Positions 34,245-45,369 of a stretch of DNA of 64,000 nt are shown here, piece after piece; the first letter of the stretch is position 1, and the number at the start of each line of letters is the position of its first letter. The notes under the pieces are model-generated. The model had not been told where the DNA came from and searched no databases. It was given only the letters and a program-made list of their open reading frames with translations. The stretch is from Siphonodentalium dalli (taxonomy: Eukaryota > Mollusca > Scaphopoda > Gadilida > Siphonodentaliidae), in the NCBI GenBank assembly GCA_032622095.1, contig CP136064.1:184310209-184374208 (forward strand), given 5' to 3'. The translations under genes were made by a program, and so were the position numbers.

Positions 34245-35492
34245 GTTCTAAAAAGCTCTCGTGTCTTCTTTATGCAGATGACATCCAAAGAAGGACTTCA
34301 ATCCTCACTCAATAAACTACAAGACTTCTGTAAGATGTGGGATCTCACCATTAATATTAATAAATCTAAACGCATGGTTTTTAATAAATCTGGTAAGCTA
34401 TTAAAAAATATGAATTTTCAAATTAATAACCAAAATATAGAGAATGTGAATGAATATAAATATCTCGGCTTCATCTTTAAACCACCAGGTGTGTTGTCGG
34501 CTGCGCTTGGATACTTAGATAAGAAAGCCACAAAAGCCTAATTTTGTATAAGAAGTAAATTCTATGGGACTAAGAAAAACATTATGCCATTATTAAAACT
34601 GTACCATAGTTGTGTTAAACCCATATCCTTATATGGCGGGGAGCTGACCACTCCAGACCATATTGTTCGGAGAGCATCTGAATTTGAGACTAGATCAAGT
34701 ACCGTACATTTCTCCCAGATAAAAGTCAAATGAAATTCATGAAATTTGTTCTTGGTGTTAATAGATCTGCCACCAACATGGCTTGTTTTGGAGAATTAGG
34801 AATATTCCCCGTCTACATTTCTGGAATAAAGAACAGTTTAAACTATCACAACCATTTGGTTCAATCTAACCCTGAGTCATTAGTATACAAGGCTTATTTG
34901 GAAAATCAGAAACTTGAGATGGGCTTTTGTGATCAAATAAAAATAATTCTGGAAAAAGTAGACGTAGGTAGTGAAACGGTTAAACATAGGGATGACTATA
35001 ATATCAGGGGAGTATCTCGAGAGGTGGAAAAGAAATTACAAATCAGGTTTACCTAGTTTTGGAAACAACAACTATTTAACGATGAGAATAAACCCAACGG
35101 CAATAAATTAAGGTTTTATAAAAAACTGAAAAATTTGTTTCAATTTGAAAATTACCTATTAGCTGGCTTAGATATTGAAGTAATAACTACTTACACCAAG
35201 ATTAGGATTAGTGACAGTCAGTTATTAATTGAAAAGTGCAGACCAAAACTTGAACTAAACGACCGAATTTGTCCTATTTGTAAGAATGGAGTGGAGGACG
35301 AAAAGCATTTTATTATAGACTGTAAGCCCCTTAACCCTGTGAGAAAGATAATGCTTGAGAAAATTCTGTCCAATATTCCAGAATTTATTGACTATAGCGA
35401 TGATGAAAAAGTTAATTTCATATTAAGTCCAAATGAAAAATCGACACATTCATAAAGAAAATTTGTATGATGGGATTGATTGATTGATTGAT
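34245..35492 (+). pseudogene. Decayed LINE: RT end and C-terminal zinc knuckle
   Basis: The RT active-site remnant LLYADD is at 34265-34282. The next part (SKEGLQSSLNKLQDFCKMW, TININKSKRMVFNK, EYKYLGFIF) is in a different frame, so there is a small deletion or frameshift right after the catalytic site. Further frames carry the C-terminal region (ACFGELGIFPVYI) and a CPICKNGVEDEKHFIIDC zinc-binding motif near 35270-35325, found at the C-terminus of several I/Tx1-like LINEs. The stop near 34541 and others break it. A (GATT)n-type tail at 35470-35492 marks the 3' end. Its 5' part is missing. Confidence 0.8.
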
Positions 35493-36069
35493 TTATTTTT
35501 GATATAAAGACATACATGTATATTGTTTTAACAGGTTACAAATATAATGTATTACAAGCAAATAAAAAGGAGTTTTTAACATAATTTCAGTTGTTAGGCT
35601 ATATAAGAAATCACAAATTTTGAAGCAAAAATGAGGCTGTAAAGAAGTCAAAGTGAATACCAATGGTATGATGGCTGAAATTTTGAAAAATCGTAGAGTA
35701 CATGCACGGCTAGATATCGGGGATGGCACAAAAAACACTCGAAGGCTTAATTCCATTGTGGTCCCCTGATATGCTACCGGCCACGAGGCAGACAATATAG
35801 TTACTAAGAAATTCTCCATTTTAATACTAAAAAATAATGGTAATGACATTATATTATACATTGATAATGCCATCATCAATATGGATAATATAATTTATCA
35901 TCATAAGTGCGTACATTTACAAGTAATCTTATGATTGTGAATATGTTTATTTTAAAAGAAATGTTCTTTTCGCCGACCAGTTGGATGAGACGCCTGGCAG
36001 ATCCATTTTACATAACAAGTCTGCCAATCGTCCCACTCACCGGGTCTATTAATACTGACAGAGATCAGT
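35493..36069. other. Intergenic, no gene seen
   Basis: AT-rich. The 128-codon minus-strand ORF (35493-35879) has no recognised domain and no splice context. Confidence 0.35.
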
Positions 36070-37963
36070 AATTGATTGGCAAAATTTTTGTCACAGTTTC
36101 AATTCAATTCAGGGATCTTCCTCTCGGTCCTTCAGTTTAGATAAGAGATGTTTTTTATGCAAAATTTCCGGTACTTGATGTCAATGGGTAGATGTACAGT
36201 TTTGTCAAGTCTATTCCAGAGTCTTATTCCTGTGTAGAAAAAAGACTTTTTCCCATAACAACTTACATGATGGAGGATGAATTTCAGTTTACCTGACCGG
36301 GTTTCAGATCGATCAGCCTCATTATCCGAAACATTTATATCCCCTTCTTTATTTGATCGTTTGAAATGTTCATTAAAATATACTGGGGCTTGCTTATCTG
36401 AGATCTTCATAACCATTGTCAATTTCCTAAAGTTAACTCTTTCACATACCGGCAGCCAATTTACTTTTAGAAATTCAGAATAGCCAATATGTGTCCTACA
36501 ATTTAGATCTAAAATGTATCTTACTAGCCTATTCTGTGTTGCTTGTAATCGGATCTTTGTTCTCTGCGTTAGACTAGTGTACCAAAAGCTTGAACTATAG
36601 TCAAAATGACATTGAATGAGGGCCAAGGATAGAGTTCTTTTGCAGTATTGGTTCAGGTAAGATGCCTTTCTGTACAAGAATTTCAACTTAGAGTTTGCCT
36701 TCTGCAATATGTGTGCTGCCATTAGCTCACCATTAAGATGGTGGTCTAAAATGGCCCCGAGATATGTTACGGAGTCACTGGATCTGATGGTCACGCCATC
36801 ACAGCAAACACTCAGCTAGGATTTATTTTTCAATTTATGTGGTGATCGGAAAAGAATTGATTCTGTTTTTCCAGGTGTAAAGATAGTTTATTATCCACCA
36901 GCCAAGCGCTCAGTTTGCTCAGTTCTACGCTGAGAGTTTGTTCAATGATGTGCACATCAGATCCAGAGACAATAAGGGCAGAGTCATCTGCATATAAGAG
37001 GAGTTGGCAAGACACAGCCATGTAAGCATCGTTAACATACAGTAAAAACAGTAGAGGACCTAAAATGTACCCCTGGCGTACGCCACAGGAAATATCTTCA
37101 AAATCGGATAATGTACCATTTACATCAACAGCTTGGGATCTCCCATTCAGGTAGCTGTGAAACCAAAGAAGTGCGCTTTCATCCAAACCGATAACCTTAA
37201 GTTTTTGCAATAAAATGTCAGGATCCACTGTATCAAAAGCCTTTTGAAGGTCTATCAGGACCATACCTGTAAGGCTACGTACCCTTGTCCATCTCACTAC
37301 GAATTTTATCTGTGAGGTATAACAGACATGTGTCTGTTGAAAACCCTGACCTAAAACCAGATTGGTAGCCATATAATAAATTTTGTTTTTGTAAATATTC
37401 CTCAAGTTGTTTGTATACAATTCTTTCTATTATTTTTTAGGCTAAATTCAGTACGGAGACAGGTCTGTAATTTCCAGGCTGTGTCTTCTCCCCCTTCTTA
37501 TAGATTGGTACGACCCTAGCTCTTTTGACCTCTTCTGTGACATGCCCATTGTGAATAGAAAGATTCACTATATGGGTGAGTGGAGATGTTAAAACAGCAG
37601 CACCATCCTTCAAAAATCTTGCCGGTATCCCATCGGGGCCCGTGGCTTTGGATGAGCACAGACTTTCTAGTATGTCTCGATAAAATTATGCCGATTTAAT
37701 CCCTTCTAATGGATGGGGCCGACTTCTCTGGGGCCGACTTCGCGTGGGGCCGTCTTCGTATGGGGCCGACTTCGCGCGGGGCCGACTTCTCCTGTATTCT
37801 CATCAACAACATGGAGTTTAAGTTTGTTGATGGGATCTACTTTGCTTCTATAGTAGTTAACAAGAGTCAAGTTGTTGAAGATACCAGGAGCCTTTGGGAG
37901 TTTATTCAGAAGATTAGATGCTATATTGCAAAAGAAATTATTTAATTCTTTAGCAATGATCAC
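36070..37963 (-). pseudogene. LINE copy, CR1/L2-like, nearly complete RT domain
   Basis: Minus strand, in order: an N-terminal linker piece (ELNNFFCNIASNLLNKLP, to 37775); after a minisatellite insertion, the RT fingers (RVVPIYKKGEKTQPGNYRPV, 37450-37530); a stop near 37438; the palm (MVLIDLQKAFDTVDPD, CGVRQGYILGPLLFLLYVND, LLLYADDSALIV); and the C-terminal region to 36132 (SVTYLGAILDHHL, LIQCHFDYSSSFWYTSL, VNWLPVCERVNFRK, GKKSFFYTGIRLWNRLD). The catalytic LYADD is intact, but the stop near 37438, a frameshift near 37265 and another near 36830 make it inactive. It is the best preserved of the LINE copies in the window. Confidence 0.88.
37712..37791. repeat. Minisatellite, five ~17-bp units, inside the LINE
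   Basis: Five copies of TGGGGCCGACTTC plus four variable bases lie between the LINE linker and its RT region. On the LINE strand they read as repeated EVGP residues and keep the frame with the linker upstream. Confidence 0.8.
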
Positions 37964-38759
37964 TGCATTAATGTATAAAAAATGTTTACAAAATGTATAA
38001 AAAAAAAGGAATGAGCTTGCGAACTGAAACCCGCTCTTGTGATATTATCAGATTATAACCACATATTGGCAAATAACTATTTACTATCAGTAAGCTCCAC
38101 CAAACCTCTAATTAAAAAGCTATTTTAGGCAACTCGTGAATATTCTAACCTACACTTTGTTTATCTATGTACTTGATTGTATACATGTATTGATGTAAAT
38201 GTCCTTCTGTTATGTCCTTTATCATTCTGAACTCCTCGACCTGTGACCCCTGCGGGCACCGGAACGGTGACGGAATCTGACGAGGTTTGCCGAATGGTCC
38301 TTTATATGTGTTGGTAATAATCTTATAAACAATATTGAATTTGGAGCCGTCCTCGGCCTCGGCTAACACTTTTTAGTGTGTCACTGGAAGTGTATTCGCG
38401 AGTTTCCTCAAAATGGCCGCCCGCATGTGAAGTTGCGTGTAAAAACATTACAAGTAAATTATTGCTGAGTCCTACAGAACCAGTACATAAAACCAATGAC
38501 AGACTGACAGTTATTAACAACAAAAAGTAATGAGCAATACAAGAAAAAATGAGTGTGCTATGACTTATAAGAACGTGACGGGAGTATATTTACTGAAATG
38601 AAAAATAAAATCAGAGACACTTTTTAAGTTTTAACTTTTATACAGCCCACGGCTACGTCACGTGTACACGTGTCTAATGATTGCTAACCTACTGTTCGGG
38701 CACATATCATAGTGGTCTATCATTATCATAGCTCGATTGAGCTACAGTATTAATGAAGC
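37964..38759. other. Intergenic, no gene seen
   Basis: No recognised coding feature. Confidence 0.35.
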
Positions 38760-38914
38760 AATAACATGATTTTCAAGGGCGTTATGGTTCAGTAACGGCC
38801 CGACAGGAATGATTAACAGCCCGAGGGCCTACACACCTTCTCAAAAGTAATGGCCCTCCCGACCGCGTTGGAGTAACGTTACGACCGCGTTACTCCAACA
38901 CGGTCGTAACGTTA

Positions 38915-39127
38915 TGTAGCGGTTTTAGGTCCCGAAGAGTACCGGTTATCCGGTACGAGTGCACCCGAGGATGTGACGTCACTCCCAGCTATCGAGAAGA
39001 ACAGAACAGAACTGACCACGAACAAGACCACACGTATTTGGCTGACATCTTGTGTTATCATGCATTGTGACATCTTGCTATTATAATAAACCATGTTATA
39101 GACAATACAATGTCCTGTTCTGCTTTA
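38915..39127 (+). repeat. 5' LTR
   Basis: It begins TGTAGCGG and ends CTGCTTTA, so the ends are TG...TA rather than TG...CA. It is identical to the 3' LTR over 213 bp. It includes the inverted pair GTACCGG/CCGGTAC, a CRE palindrome, and AATAAA at 39085-39090, the likely polyadenylation signal. Confidence 0.93.
38974..38981. promoter_or_regulatory. CRE/ATF palindrome in 5' LTR
   Basis: A perfect TGACGTCA lies 60 bp into the LTR, upstream of the AATAAA. This is the consensus for CREB/ATF-family bZIP factors and the likeliest enhancer element of the LTR promoter. Whether it is used is inference. Confidence 0.6.
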
Positions 39128-39128
39128 T

Positions 39129-39139
39129 TGGCGACGAGG
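39129..39139 (+). other. Primer-binding site, tRNA-Ser(GCU) type
   Basis: TGGCGACGAGG starts one base after the LTR. It is complementary to the CCTCGTCGCCA 3' end known for metazoan tRNA-Ser(GCU), all 11 bases including CCA. Match beyond this point is lost. Confidence 0.75.
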
Positions 39140-41664
39140 TAACCACGGATCCACGCGGAGAAGTTTATTTTGATGTGAAAAACTTTCGTAAAAATGACTT
39201 GTGAATTTCTGCCATTTTCGTCATGTTTTTCCGTTCCTGATATTTATATATTCAGTGTTCGACTGTGTGTTTGTGCTGCTGAATATATATTCTTCTTATT
39301 CTAACTGAGGGACATTGCTGACAACATGTTGAAATGTCTAATTTCGACATTTGTGGCAAATTGTGCGTCAGTTTGCTTCAAAATCACCGCGGTGGTCTAA
39401 AAATAGACCACACGTAGAATACAGTCTCCGGACATCAATTCTTCACCACAGCTAGCTGGCCAGTTTTTGAAGACAGGGGAGAGAGGAGAGTGTAATCGAC
39501 AACTTCGCTGCCCAGTGTCAACAGAATTACGGTCAGATAAACTTACCTAATTTTCACACAAAATGTCAATCACAATGTAGTTCAATCTGCCAACTGATTT
39601 GAACATGCCACAACTCATCAATAATCAACATGAATACAAGTCACAACCAACTAAATAGTTCTGTTCCACCCATCAAACCAATTTAGATGCCATACCAGTG
39701 AAATACCAGTGGTGAAAATATAACATTTGGCAGTTCCCAACAAATTGGACAATTTTCATGATATCAGCTCAACCACGATTCAACTGAAATAAAATTCTTG
39801 ACAAACTTTGAAAGCAGCCTGAAATAGCTTGTTCAACTTGATGTCAGATATCTGAGTTTAAATTGGACATCAACATTTCTCAATGTTGACTCAACATGAT
39901 TTTCATGCTCTTGACTTTTAATAGATTAACGCGAGCCACTCGTTTAATTTGAATATGGATAACCAAGCAGCCTGAAAATTACATGTTCATCCTTATGCAG
40001 ATATCAACATATCCGGAGTTAAAATTTGACAGTAATTTGATCAACTTCAACAGCTCATATACTAAATTGAACAGCTTCCAGTATAAACATTAATTAAACC
40101 AGCTCAACCAGTACTGAACTGAAAGGAAATTCTTGTAAAATCAGTATGAAACTACTTGTTCCAGCTGATGTCAAATGTCAGATTTCATAATGGACATTTC
40201 ACAATTATAAGACACAGCTCTGTCAGCTCAACTTAGAGTTCCACATCTTTTGACATTTGAGTCAGATCTTTTGATAAATTAAAGCGAGTTTTCTCGTTTA
40301 ATTCAAATTTGGGTAATAATTTATTGTAGTTTTGCATTTATTTATATATTTTCATGTCATTGTGATTAGTTTCTCTGTATAAGTTATATTTACTTTAGAG
40401 ACACTGATTTATTATATTTCTAATGTCAATGTGATCAGTTTCTCTGCATAAGTTTATTAACTTATGAGACCCTGATTTATTTTTCAATATTAAAATTATA
40501 TACACATCTATGATATATGCATGCTTTTCATTATTATTTTGTATGTGGTTATTTTTGATAAATGAATTAATTATTTGTGTGTAGCCTATCAGATAAAGTT
40601 ATATTTTTGTAGTATTCTGAGTAGGCATTTTCCATATATTTCTGAATTGGTTCATAATTCCCATATATACAACTTCTTCTATTAAGTTCTATATTTCCAT
40701 AACTCGCTGGCTGAAAAATATTTCATTGTGTTAACAGAATCTATATTTCTTGTTCATTCAATGATCAACTTCAAATTTAGAAATTGATGCGGGCATAACC
40801 GTTCAATACCTTAATTTCTTACATAATCCAGCCGTTCTTCCAGGGAGATTACTCTTTTCATAAGAAACGGACTGGATTAAGCCAGCCTATATCTTGTAGT
40901 TAAATTGATACACATCGATTCAACCAGTATCTACCAGTAGTTTTGCAATCAGCTTGCCAATATAAGTTATGTTTACTTTTAGAGCTGATTAACCTAAATG
41001 TAATTGGTTTTTTGTTTCATATATTTTTGTCACTGTGATCAGGTTCTCTGTACAAGTTAAATTTACTTTGGAGACCCTGATGTATATGTATTAATTTTTG
41101 TGAATTTCTGATACACATTTGCACAGTATTAAATTAATTGCTTGGTATTAAATAGTATAAGTTATGTATTCTCTGTGCAGTAATTGTCATGTTTAGTGTG
41201 TCAGAATAGGTATATTTATTTCCATTATTTTTGTTCTCTTAGGAATATTGCTTAAGTTTTCTGAGCCGTGTTGTGTATTTTCCTTATGCAGATTTGCTGG
41301 GAATGATTTGTTGGAACCTCGGTTTGTGTTCAGTCATTCCTGTCGAAATTGCATTATATATTATTTATTCATAAGATAGCTGCTCAGATTGCTTGTTGGA
41401 ATATTCAATTGTTTTTTCTTTGTGTATTGGTTTAAATTGAGATAAATTAAATAAAAGGTACCTACAAAGTTTTCAGAAGTTTAGAGGGCAAATCACTTGT
41501 AGTATTGCACTAATGCTAGTGCACTAATCAATTGATTTGCCAATCATACTCTGAAACGCTTGGAATTGGGTATTTACATACCGTGCCGCTTGATTGGTCA
41601 GACTGGAATAAATTAATTGATAAGCCTGTTACGCCTGATTTATTTAGGGTCGGGTTCAATTGAG
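39140..41664 (+). other. Long AT-rich leader with repeated stem-loops
   Basis: There is no ORF of note over 2.5 kb. The first half has degenerate repeats at about 39815, 39965 and 40140 ('gcagcctgaaa', 'ttgttcaacttgatgtcaga'). It also has two hairpins of the form 'ttaaNgcgag...ctcgtttaa' (39925-39952, 40277-40303). The second half has three stem-loops 'gatcagKttctct...gagacNctgat' at about 40367-40412, 40436-40481 and 41036-41081. 'ctgatttatttag' before 41646 is a possible splice acceptor that would shorten the leader in the mRNA. Confidence 0.6.
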
Positions 41665-44600
41665 ATGTCCAGTACTAATCAAGGTCACAACCTACCAGGT
41701 CAAACTCCCAGGTATGGCTTCAACCCACAACAAACTTATGGGTATCCACCATACTGTCCCGTGTATAATCCATGGCCAGCTCAAGCACCAGGGTATTATT
41801 CACCAGGTGTGCCATATTCCATCAATCCCCGGTATAGTCCGGAGTTTTCGACTGGGTATTGTCAGCAGCCCATGGCCAATGCTGTGCACATGCCAAAGCC
41901 AACTGGATTTGAAAAGCCTCCTGGCAAAGTACCATTAACAAGCGACCCACCACCAAGTGAAGACCAAAGACAGTCAAATAAGGAATATATAAAAACTTTG
42001 AGACGGAAATACAAAATTATCAATGACATAACCCACTTCCGGTCTGAAGAGGAGGAAGAGCAGTTTCAAGAAGAGGAACGAGAGTCAATGGATCTTGCAC
42101 ATAAAGTGGAGGACATGATTACAGACTATGTTGATAGGGGCGTGTGTGAAAGGAATGTAAAATCCACCATACACGAACTAAATATGGATAGGGTGAGAGC
42201 TTCATGTGAATTGCGCAAAGCCGACAGGGATATTACAGACATTTACTGGGAGTTGATGGGCAAATCTGACCAACCGATGGGTTATCAGGAAGCCGAGGAA
42301 AAAATGAACAACGTCAGCCAAAGGAGAGAGAAAGTAGAGAAAAGATGGAGGGGCATAAATTCCAAAATACTGTTGTTATATAAAAAGATTTCCAGTTTGG
42401 GCAATAAAGCAAGACGTGAGCGGAAGAATGAGGAATGGAGACATGAAATGGTCCGAGAAATAAGAGACATCCAGTTGGGAGATCAGAGAAAAAGTTTTCT
42501 AGAAGAATCGGAAGAGTTAGACTGTTTTAAGAAGGAGGTGCACGACTTTTTGGATGAGTATAAACATGCCCAAAATATCGGCGGTCCAGTCCTATACAAT
42601 GAAGTTTGCTTTCTAAAAGAACTAGAAGCGGAGAAGGGAATTATTCTATTAGAATTTTACAGAGCTAGTAGTGAGATGTGGGACCTCTGGGACGATTTGC
42701 GTGAATATGATAAGCCGATGAAACTCCCAAAAGATAACTTGAAGATTGATCTCGAGCGAATTCGTAAACTTGGAGATAAGGCACAAGAAGAATGGCGAGA
42801 GACCCATTCCGTGGTCCGTATAGTCCAAGAGGAGTTCTGGAGTATATACACCATGAAGAAAAGGATCCCCCAAAAGCGGAGAAGTTATTTCCGAGTCGAG
42901 CTGCAAGAGTCAGTCAGGGTTGCGAACGAAGTACGAACATTGATGGAAAACTACGCTAAGAAGGGCTATTTTAGAAGTCGAAGACTGTATAGCTTAGCGT
43001 CCACCTTAGGTGAACTGAAGTTTTCCACTTTTGGAGCCCAAGATGCAAATTCCAAGAGATCATCCAAAATGGCCGTCCAAGACCAGTCACCATCTATTGG
43101 AGACAAATATGCAAACTCCAAGAGGACACCCAAAATGGCCACTCACCGCCAACCAGCAGTGGATAGCATAGATGCACTGGGGGCACATATTCACATGCCT
43201 CCATTCGAAACTTCAGAAAATATGGCATCCAAAACGGTCGCAAGGGACACCCAATCGTGGACGATAACCACTGACTCGGCATATGGGCATGAGAGAGCGA
43301 GGGGCAGACCAATTGATTTAGATAGGGAAGAGGTGGCGGACAACAGTAAAGCCTCACAAACTTCTTCGGCGCAGAGAGATCCTCCCCGTCTTGATTCTCG
43401 AGACATTGAGGTTCCAGTATCGCCCTCAGAAGAAATGTCTCCCAAGTCTTCGATACAGATAAATCATCCCCGTCTCGATTTCCGAGAGTATGATGTTCCA
43501 GTATCGCCCTCAGAAGAAATGTATCCCAAGTCTGAGATACAGATGGCATCCGGAATGGCCGCACGTGACCAACCATTATGGACGAGTTCCATAGAGACCG
43601 ACAGTGTTCCTGCAGATTGCCATTCTAATCAAACGGTCAACACATCAGAAGACACTATGGCAGGGCAAGTGGCCTACAACCAGCCAGCATCCAAACAATA
43701 TCTACACTTACTTGTCAAAAAGTTGCTACAAGGCGGATTATCAGAAAAGATGGCATCCAAAACGGCAGTCCTGGACAATCAGCCGTCAACAACAGCCATC
43801 AAGTCGGCACATGGAAATAAGAGAGTGGAGGGCAACCCAATTGAATTAATTGGGGAAGAAGTAGCTGACAATAATATAGTCACAAAGCTCCAGGTCCGCA
43901 AAGATTCCCGACAAACTTCTTCGGCGCAGAGTGATCCACCCTCAGAAGAATGGTTTCCCGAGTCTGCTTCAATGCACAGGGATTATCCCCGTCTCGATTT
44001 CCGAGAGTTTGAGGTCCCAATATCGCCATTAGCAGACACGTTGACATCCAGATCCGAGTCTCTCGATCCAACTCTGATGTTTCCCAGCTCTGAGTTGAAG
44101 ACTGAAGCTCCAACAACAACGAGTCTTCCTATTAGGCCGACACCCGCTTTAGTATTGGAGGTAAATGATTCTGCGTCTGGGCAATTTATCAACGATGAAC
44201 AACCAGGGACACTGGTGCAGGAACTGACAACCTTGTCCGACAAACTGCTGAATGTACAGTCTGAAATAGACGACATGCAACTCCTGACACCAGATGAGTA
44301 TGCATTCTATTCAAGAAATGCAGTTCAGCATAAACCACTATCGCCGGATGAGACATATATCAACCACGATGCCAACACAAGCTACATACAAGATGAAGAG
44401 TCGCCGATCTATGATATCAATCTAGAATGGGACGATAGCGTTTCTCTGGAGCTGAATTCAATAGATTATGAAGAGGATGCAGTTCTGCTTCAGCAGCAAG
44501 GATGGTCAGGTGGAGACAGAGGCGATCTGAGAGACGCCCAGATCCCTCTTCTCACACAGTTTGATTCTTTGACATCCGATTGCGATACATCCTTCATTGA

Positions 44601-45369
44601 ATTCGAGAAAATTGGCTTTGACTCTACCATATATTCGATCACCTCAGGCTTCTCTGATGCTGATTCGGCAGTCCTGGAATCAGACGTTAACATCTCAGAT
44701 GCTGTTCCAACAGTTCTGGAGTCGCCCGCTAACGTCTTAGATGCTGTGTCAACAGTTCTAAGTCCGGTTTCCTTTGACTCTTCTGATAAAACGGTGGGAC
44801 AAATGAACAGGCCATCTTTCTTAGACGATGGACTGCCAGATGAACATCCAATGTATCTAAGGCCTCCCATCATCGTGAATGATGTGTTGTCACCAATCCT
44901 ACATGTATGCGGCCAGCCGAACTATAAATTATGTAAGGACCTATTTACAACAAATGGCAATCCAGAAGATAGTCGCTGTACCCTGCCAATATCCAATGGT
45001 CAACATGAGGAGCAGTACCAGAATAAACCACCTGATGAGCACAAAGACAGCGACGTGGTGGGTACAGAACCGCCTCAATTTGACAATGTAGCATCAGATC
45101 AGCATTTTGTTAATCTTGACCAGAGATTGTCACAAGATGCATACGGCTGTCCGACTGACCTGCAGGGAGTCTACATAATACCACAGATAATTGAGGACAG
45201 TCCAGAAAGGTCTACCTGTATCTCCAAACTAAGTACAGGTTACATACATGTAATAAGAACAGACCAAACATACAGGGAGAACCCAAGCCAGAATCCAATG
45301 GATCACACCTGGCTCCGAAATAAAACAGGCTCTCCAGATCAATGGCCTTGGGATCCTGGTGGCAAATGA
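41665..45369 (+). CDS. 1,234-aa protein of unknown function in LTR element
   Basis: The frame is open from 41617, after a TAA at 41614, but the first ATG is at 41665 with G at -3, giving 1,234 residues. Residues 1-90 are rich in P, Y, G and Q (PYCPVYNPW, GYYSPGVPYS). About 95-450 is highly charged and helix-prone, probably coiled coil (an EEEEEQFQEEERE stretch near 120, basic patches KTLRRKYK and KKRIPQKRRS). About 480-800 is repetitive: 'KMASKTAV'-like units recur, and PRLDxRExxVPVSP motifs start near 573, 602 and 775. About 860-1100 is acidic with VLES..N..DAV repeats, and the C-terminus is Q/N/P-rich. I see no Gag capsid pattern, CCHC knuckle, aspartic protease, RT or integrase. It could be a highly diverged Gag-like structural protein or an acquired gene. 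The frame is undamaged, which fits recent selection or recent insertion. Confidence 0.85.
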   Translation: MSSTNQGHNLPGQTPRYGFNPQQTYGYPPYCPVYNPWPAQAPGYYSPGVPYSINPRYSPEFSTGYCQQPMANAVHMPKPTGFEKPPGKVPLTSDPPPSEDQRQSNKEYIKTLRRKYKIINDITHFRSEEEEEQFQEEERESMDLAHKVEDMITDYVDRGVCERNVKSTIHELNMDRVRASCELRKADRDITDIYWELMGKSDQPMGYQEAEEKMNNVSQRREKVEKRWRGINSKILLLYKKISSLGNKARRERKNEEWRHEMVREIRDIQLGDQRKSFLEESEELDCFKKEVHDFLDEYKHAQNIGGPVLYNEVCFLKELEAEKGIILLEFYRASSEMWDLWDDLREYDKPMKLPKDNLKIDLERIRKLGDKAQEEWRETHSVVRIVQEEFWSIYTMKKRIPQKRRSYFRVELQESVRVANEVRTLMENYAKKGYFRSRRLYSLASTLGELKFSTFGAQDANSKRSSKMAVQDQSPSIGDKYANSKRTPKMATHRQPAVDSIDALGAHIHMPPFETSENMASKTVARDTQSWTITTDSAYGHERARGRPIDLDREEVADNSKASQTSSAQRDPPRLDSRDIEVPVSPSEEMSPKSSIQINHPRLDFREYDVPVSPSEEMYPKSEIQMASGMAARDQPLWTSSIETDSVPADCHSNQTVNTSEDTMAGQVAYNQPASKQYLHLLVKKLLQGGLSEKMASKTAVLDNQPSTTAIKSAHGNKRVEGNPIELIGEEVADNNIVTKLQVRKDSRQTSSAQSDPPSEEWFPESASMHRDYPRLDFREFEVPISPLADTLTSRSESLDPTLMFPSSELKTEAPTTTSLPIRPTPALVLEVNDSASGQFINDEQPGTLVQELTTLSDKLLNVQSEIDDMQLLTPDEYAFYSRNAVQHKPLSPDETYINHDANTSYIQDEESPIYDINLEWDDSVSLELNSIDYEEDAVLLQQQGWSGGDRGDLRDAQIPLLTQFDSLTSDCDTSFIEFEKIGFDSTIYSITSGFSDADSAVLESDVNISDAVPTVLESPANVLDAVSTVLSPVSFDSSDKTVGQMNRPSFLDDGLPDEHPMYLRPPIIVNDVLSPILHVCGQPNYKLCKDLFTTNGNPEDSRCTLPISNGQHEEQYQNKPPDEHKDSDVVGTEPPQFDNVASDQHFVNLDQRLSQDAYGCPTDLQGVYIIPQIIEDSPERSTCISKLSTGYIHVIRTDQTYRENPSQNPMDHTWLRNKTGSPDQWPWDPGGK

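Noticed and set aside
38912-39094. A 60-codon minus-strand ORF that recurs at 46208-46456 with the same protein
   Set aside because: It lies in the LTRs and is repeated only because the LTRs are identical. There is no independent sign that it is coding.
42285-44873. Several minus-strand ORFs of 60-160 codons opposite the long ORF
   Set aside because: They are shadows of the charged, repeat-rich plus-strand frame and match no family.
41665-45369. Reading the long ORF as an ordinary host gene
   Set aside because: It is enclosed by identical LTRs, a primer site, a purine tract and a target duplication, so it belongs to the retroelement. An acquired host origin is still possible.
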